From Planctomycetaceae bacterium (lineage in GTDB: Bacteria; Planctomycetota; Planctomycetia; Pirellulales; Thermoguttaceae), in NCBI GenBank assembly GCA_031259095.1, contig JAIRLW010000505.1, positions 1 to 7,451 of the forward strand: a stretch of 7,451 bases of DNA, in the 5' to 3' direction. A model generated the notes under the pieces. That model was not told the DNA's origin. It made no database searches and was given only the letters and a program-made list of their open reading frames with translations. Below, in pieces: positions 5,901-7,451 of this stretch (its first letter is position 1; each line of letters opens with the position of its first letter). Position numbers and translations under genes: made by a program.

Positions 5901-6596
5901 ATGAATATCCTGCTTGCTTTGGAAACAACTGAAAAATACGGCAGTGTTGCAATTTTGGACGGAAAAAATGTTCTGGCGGAAATCCAATTGCCACAAGACC
6001 GTCGAAGTTCACAAACACTTGTGCCGGCAATTGATGCGTTGTTTCAGAAAACAACTATTGTTCCGAATAATATTGTTTCTGTAGCGGTTATTATTGGACC
6101 TGGTTCGTTTACCGGTTTGCGGGTGGGAGTAATAACCGCTAAAATGTTTGCTTATGCCGTTGGAGCGGCAATTGTTGGAGTCAATACTTTTGAGGCGATT
6201 GCCGAAACTTGTTCTCATTTTGGCAACGATTATCTCTCTATCGGAATTGACGCTCAACGCGGTGAAGCGGTTGTTGCTTTGTACAAAAAAACGGGAATCG
6301 GTTACAAAATCATCGGGCAACCGGACTTGATTCGTGTTACCGATTGGTGGAAACAAGCGGAATACTTGGAAAATGTTATATTTACCGGTACTGCGCTGGA
6401 ACGTTGGCACAATAAAGTTCCGAAAAATATTGTTTTGGCAGACGCGATGTTTTGGTTACCCCAAGCGTCTGCCGCCGGAAAAATCGCCGCGGAACGGATT
6501 GTTCGCCGTAATGTTACAGAAGATTGCTGGTCGCTCCTGCCGATTTATTCACGATTAAGCGCGGCAGAAGAAAAACTAATCGCCTGTAGAGATTAG
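5901..6596 (+). CDS. tsaB: tRNA threonylcarbamoyladenosine biosynthesis protein TsaB
   Basis: TsaB is the non-catalytic partner of TsaD. With TsaE they transfer the threonylcarbamoyl group made by TsaC onto A37 of ANN-decoding tRNAs in the cytoplasm. The 231-residue length equals that of the E. coli protein. Family signatures are the N-terminal ASKHA strand ILLALETTEKYGSVAI (3-18), the diagnostic GPGSFTGLRVG (66-76) followed by a helix, GVNTFEAIA (93-101), IDAQRGEAVVALY (116-128) and the C-terminal PIYSRLSAAEE (214-224). TsaD would be larger and carry metal-binding histidines, which are absent. The ATG at 5901 sits directly before the first strand; no Shine-Dalgarno is seen (upstream is ttaatataca). 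The partner genes tsaD, tsaE and tsaC are not in the window. It may share transcription with cysC, 54 bases downstream. Confidence 0.95.
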   Translation: MNILLALETTEKYGSVAILDGKNVLAEIQLPQDRRSSQTLVPAIDALFQKTTIVPNNIVSVAVIIGPGSFTGLRVGVITAKMFAYAVGAAIVGVNTFEAIAETCSHFGNDYLSIGIDAQRGEAVVALYKKTGIGYKIIGQPDLIRVTDWWKQAEYLENVIFTGTALERWHNKVPKNIVLADAMFWLPQASAAGKIAAERIVRRNVTEDCWSLLPIYSRLSAAEEKLIACRD

Positions 6597-6650
6597 TTGA
6601 CGACTTCGACCGAAGCAAATTAACTTCTAATTTTTTTACTTTTAATTCAA

Positions 6651-7298
6651 ATGTCTAACGTAGAAGTTCATTGGCATGAACATGCCGTTTCGCGTCAGGA
6701 ACGTGAAACACTTAACGGTAACAAGGGATGTGTTTTATGGTTTACAGGTTTGAGCGCTTGCGGCAAAAGCACCGTTGCGAATCTGGTCGATCATTTGTTG
6801 CACCAATCGGGCAAACACAGTTTTGTACTGGACGGCGATAATGTCCGTCATGGTCTCAATGCTGGTTCTGGTATGTTAAAAGAGATTCACGGCGAGGAAT
6901 TTGCCAAACGTTTTGGTCTTGGTTTTTCCGCTCAAGACCGTGAAGAAAATATTCGACGTATTGGAGCGGTGGCGAAATTATTTGCCGAAGCCGGTCTTAT
7001 TGCGGTTACGGCATTTATCAGTCCGTACCGTGTTGACCGCGATCGTGTACGAACATCGTTACCGGAAGGCGATTTCATTGAGATTTTTGTTGATACGCCG
7101 ATAACAATTTGTGAACAACGCGATCCGAAAGGGTTGTACAAAAAAGCCCGTGCAGGTGAACTGAAGGGTTTTACGGGAATTGACGATCCGTATGAAGTTC
7201 CAATCAATCCGGAATTAGTTCTCGATGGCGGAACAAAAACAGCAGAACAACTCGCCGAAGAAGTGATTGCCTTCCTGAAAACACGCGGAAAAATCTAG
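6651..7298 (+). CDS. cysC: Adenylylsulfate kinase (APS kinase)
   Basis: CysC phosphorylates adenosine 5'-phosphosulfate with ATP to give PAPS, used in sulfate assimilation or as sulfate donor for sulfotransferases. In the 215 residues: Walker [10 protein letters not shown] (33-41), the APS-binding stretch [10 protein letters not shown] (61-70), [16 protein letters not shown] (90-105), the conserved FISPYR (122-127) with the family serine S124, IEIFVDTP (143-150) and [20 protein letters not shown] (158-177) with DDPYE after it. An insertion of about 17-19 residues (about 71-89) separates [10 protein letters not shown] from LGFS, where E. coli-type enzymes have only a few residues. No ATP sulfurylase (cysD/cysN or sat) is adjacent, so the pathway use is not shown. 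The ATG at 6651 lacks a Shine-Dalgarno; upstream is T-rich. Confidence 0.95.
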   Translation: MSNVEVHWHEHAVSRQERETLNGNKGCVLWFTGLSACGKSTVANLVDHLLHQSGKHSFVLDGDNVRHGLNAGSGMLKEIHGEEFAKRFGLGFSAQDREENIRRIGAVAKLFAEAGLIAVTAFISPYRVDRDRVRTSLPEGDFIEIFVDTPITICEQRDPKGLYKKARAGELKGFTGIDDPYEVPINPELVLDGGTKTAEQLAEEVIAFLKTRGKI

Positions 7299-7315
7299 TT
7301 TGCCAAAAGATTTTT
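7289..7315 (+). terminator. Possible weak terminator after cysC
   Basis: aaaaatct (7289-7296) overlaps the last cysC codons and is the exact complement of agattttt (7308-7315), with an 11-base loop. The right arm ends in five Ts. The stem is AT-rich and its Ts are themselves paired, so termination would be inefficient. The larger foldback hairpin just downstream may contribute more. Confidence 0.25.
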
Positions 7316-7427
7316 AATTAAGGCAATTTCTAAAAACTTGTTTTTTGATCGACTGAAATCGACCCCATTCGACTAAAATCGATTTTGGTCAATTTCAGTC
7401 GAAGTTTTTAGAAGTTCCCTTAATTGA
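7314..7427. repeat. Foldback (MITE-like) repeat element, copy 2
   Basis: Nested inverted repeats span about 114 bases. The 26-base outer arms (7314-7339 and 7402-7427) match at 23 positions. The inner arms cgactgaaatcgacc (7350-7364) and ggtcaatttcagtcg (7387-7401) match at 14 of 15. The centre contains the perfect palindrome aaaatcgatttt (7375-7386), and tcgactRaaatcga occurs twice as a direct repeat. The outer-arm core aaggcaatttctaaaaac resembles copy 1 at 5376 (15 of 18). AATT flanks both sides of the aagg...cctt core, which might be a target duplication. There is no ORF. It could also act as a strong transcript-end hairpin for cysC. Confidence 0.68.
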
Positions 7428-7451
7428 TTAATGGATTATTTGTCCCATTAG

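Noticed and set aside
6009..6410. Minus-strand ORF of 133 codons inside tsaB
   Set aside because: It is antisense to the clear TsaB family motifs. The translation is low-complexity (Arg/Asn-rich) and looks like a shadow.
6601..6650. Intrinsic terminator between tsaB and cysC
   Set aside because: cttc/gaag gives only a four-bp stem and the T-run begins well downstream, so the evidence is too weak to call.

Overview
The window looks like a chromosomal segment from a fairly AT-rich member of the Planctomycetota, or a close PVC relative. This is inferred from gene style: a very long zinc-ribbon/membrane-anchor/WD40 protein, a TPR protein fused to a glycosyltransferase-like domain, sparse gene packing, and many palindromic intergenic repeats. 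There is no rRNA or other marker gene to fix the taxonomy. No prophage, CRISPR array, transposase or toxin-antitoxin module is visible.

Layout: positions 1-174 are an AT-rich intergenic end with a 10-bp perfect palindrome. Positions 175-2952 (minus) encode a 925-residue membrane-anchored WD40 protein with N-terminal cysteine clusters. Positions 2953-3266 are a gap holding an unusual palindromic array with a 9-bp period. Positions 3267-5069 (minus) encode a 600-residue TPR protein with a C-terminal glycosyltransferase-like domain. Positions 5070-5900 are a long gap with several repeats, a near-consensus sigma-70 promoter, a strong Shine-Dalgarno site and a 34-codon ORF. Positions 5901-6596 (plus) encode TsaB, and 6651-7298 (plus) encode adenylylsulfate kinase CysC. 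Positions 7299-7451 hold a possible weak terminator and a foldback repeat of about 110 bp.

The genes do not form one obvious pathway. TsaB is a housekeeping factor for the tRNA t6A modification. CysC makes PAPS, for sulfate assimilation or for sulfation. The two minus-strand genes encode protein-interaction scaffolds and are probably transcribed separately, since repeats fill the gap between them.

The most distinctive content is repetitive DNA. Two intergenic loci share 9-bp-phase TCCCTA/TAGGGA palindromic arrays. Two further loci share a foldback element with related arms. Both minus-strand proteins carry tandem 15-bp (five-residue) repeats in linkers. The best promoter and ribosome-binding site in the window lead only to a very short ORF that runs into a hairpin-rich, repeat-like sequence. 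I do not see a convincing new multi-gene system here.
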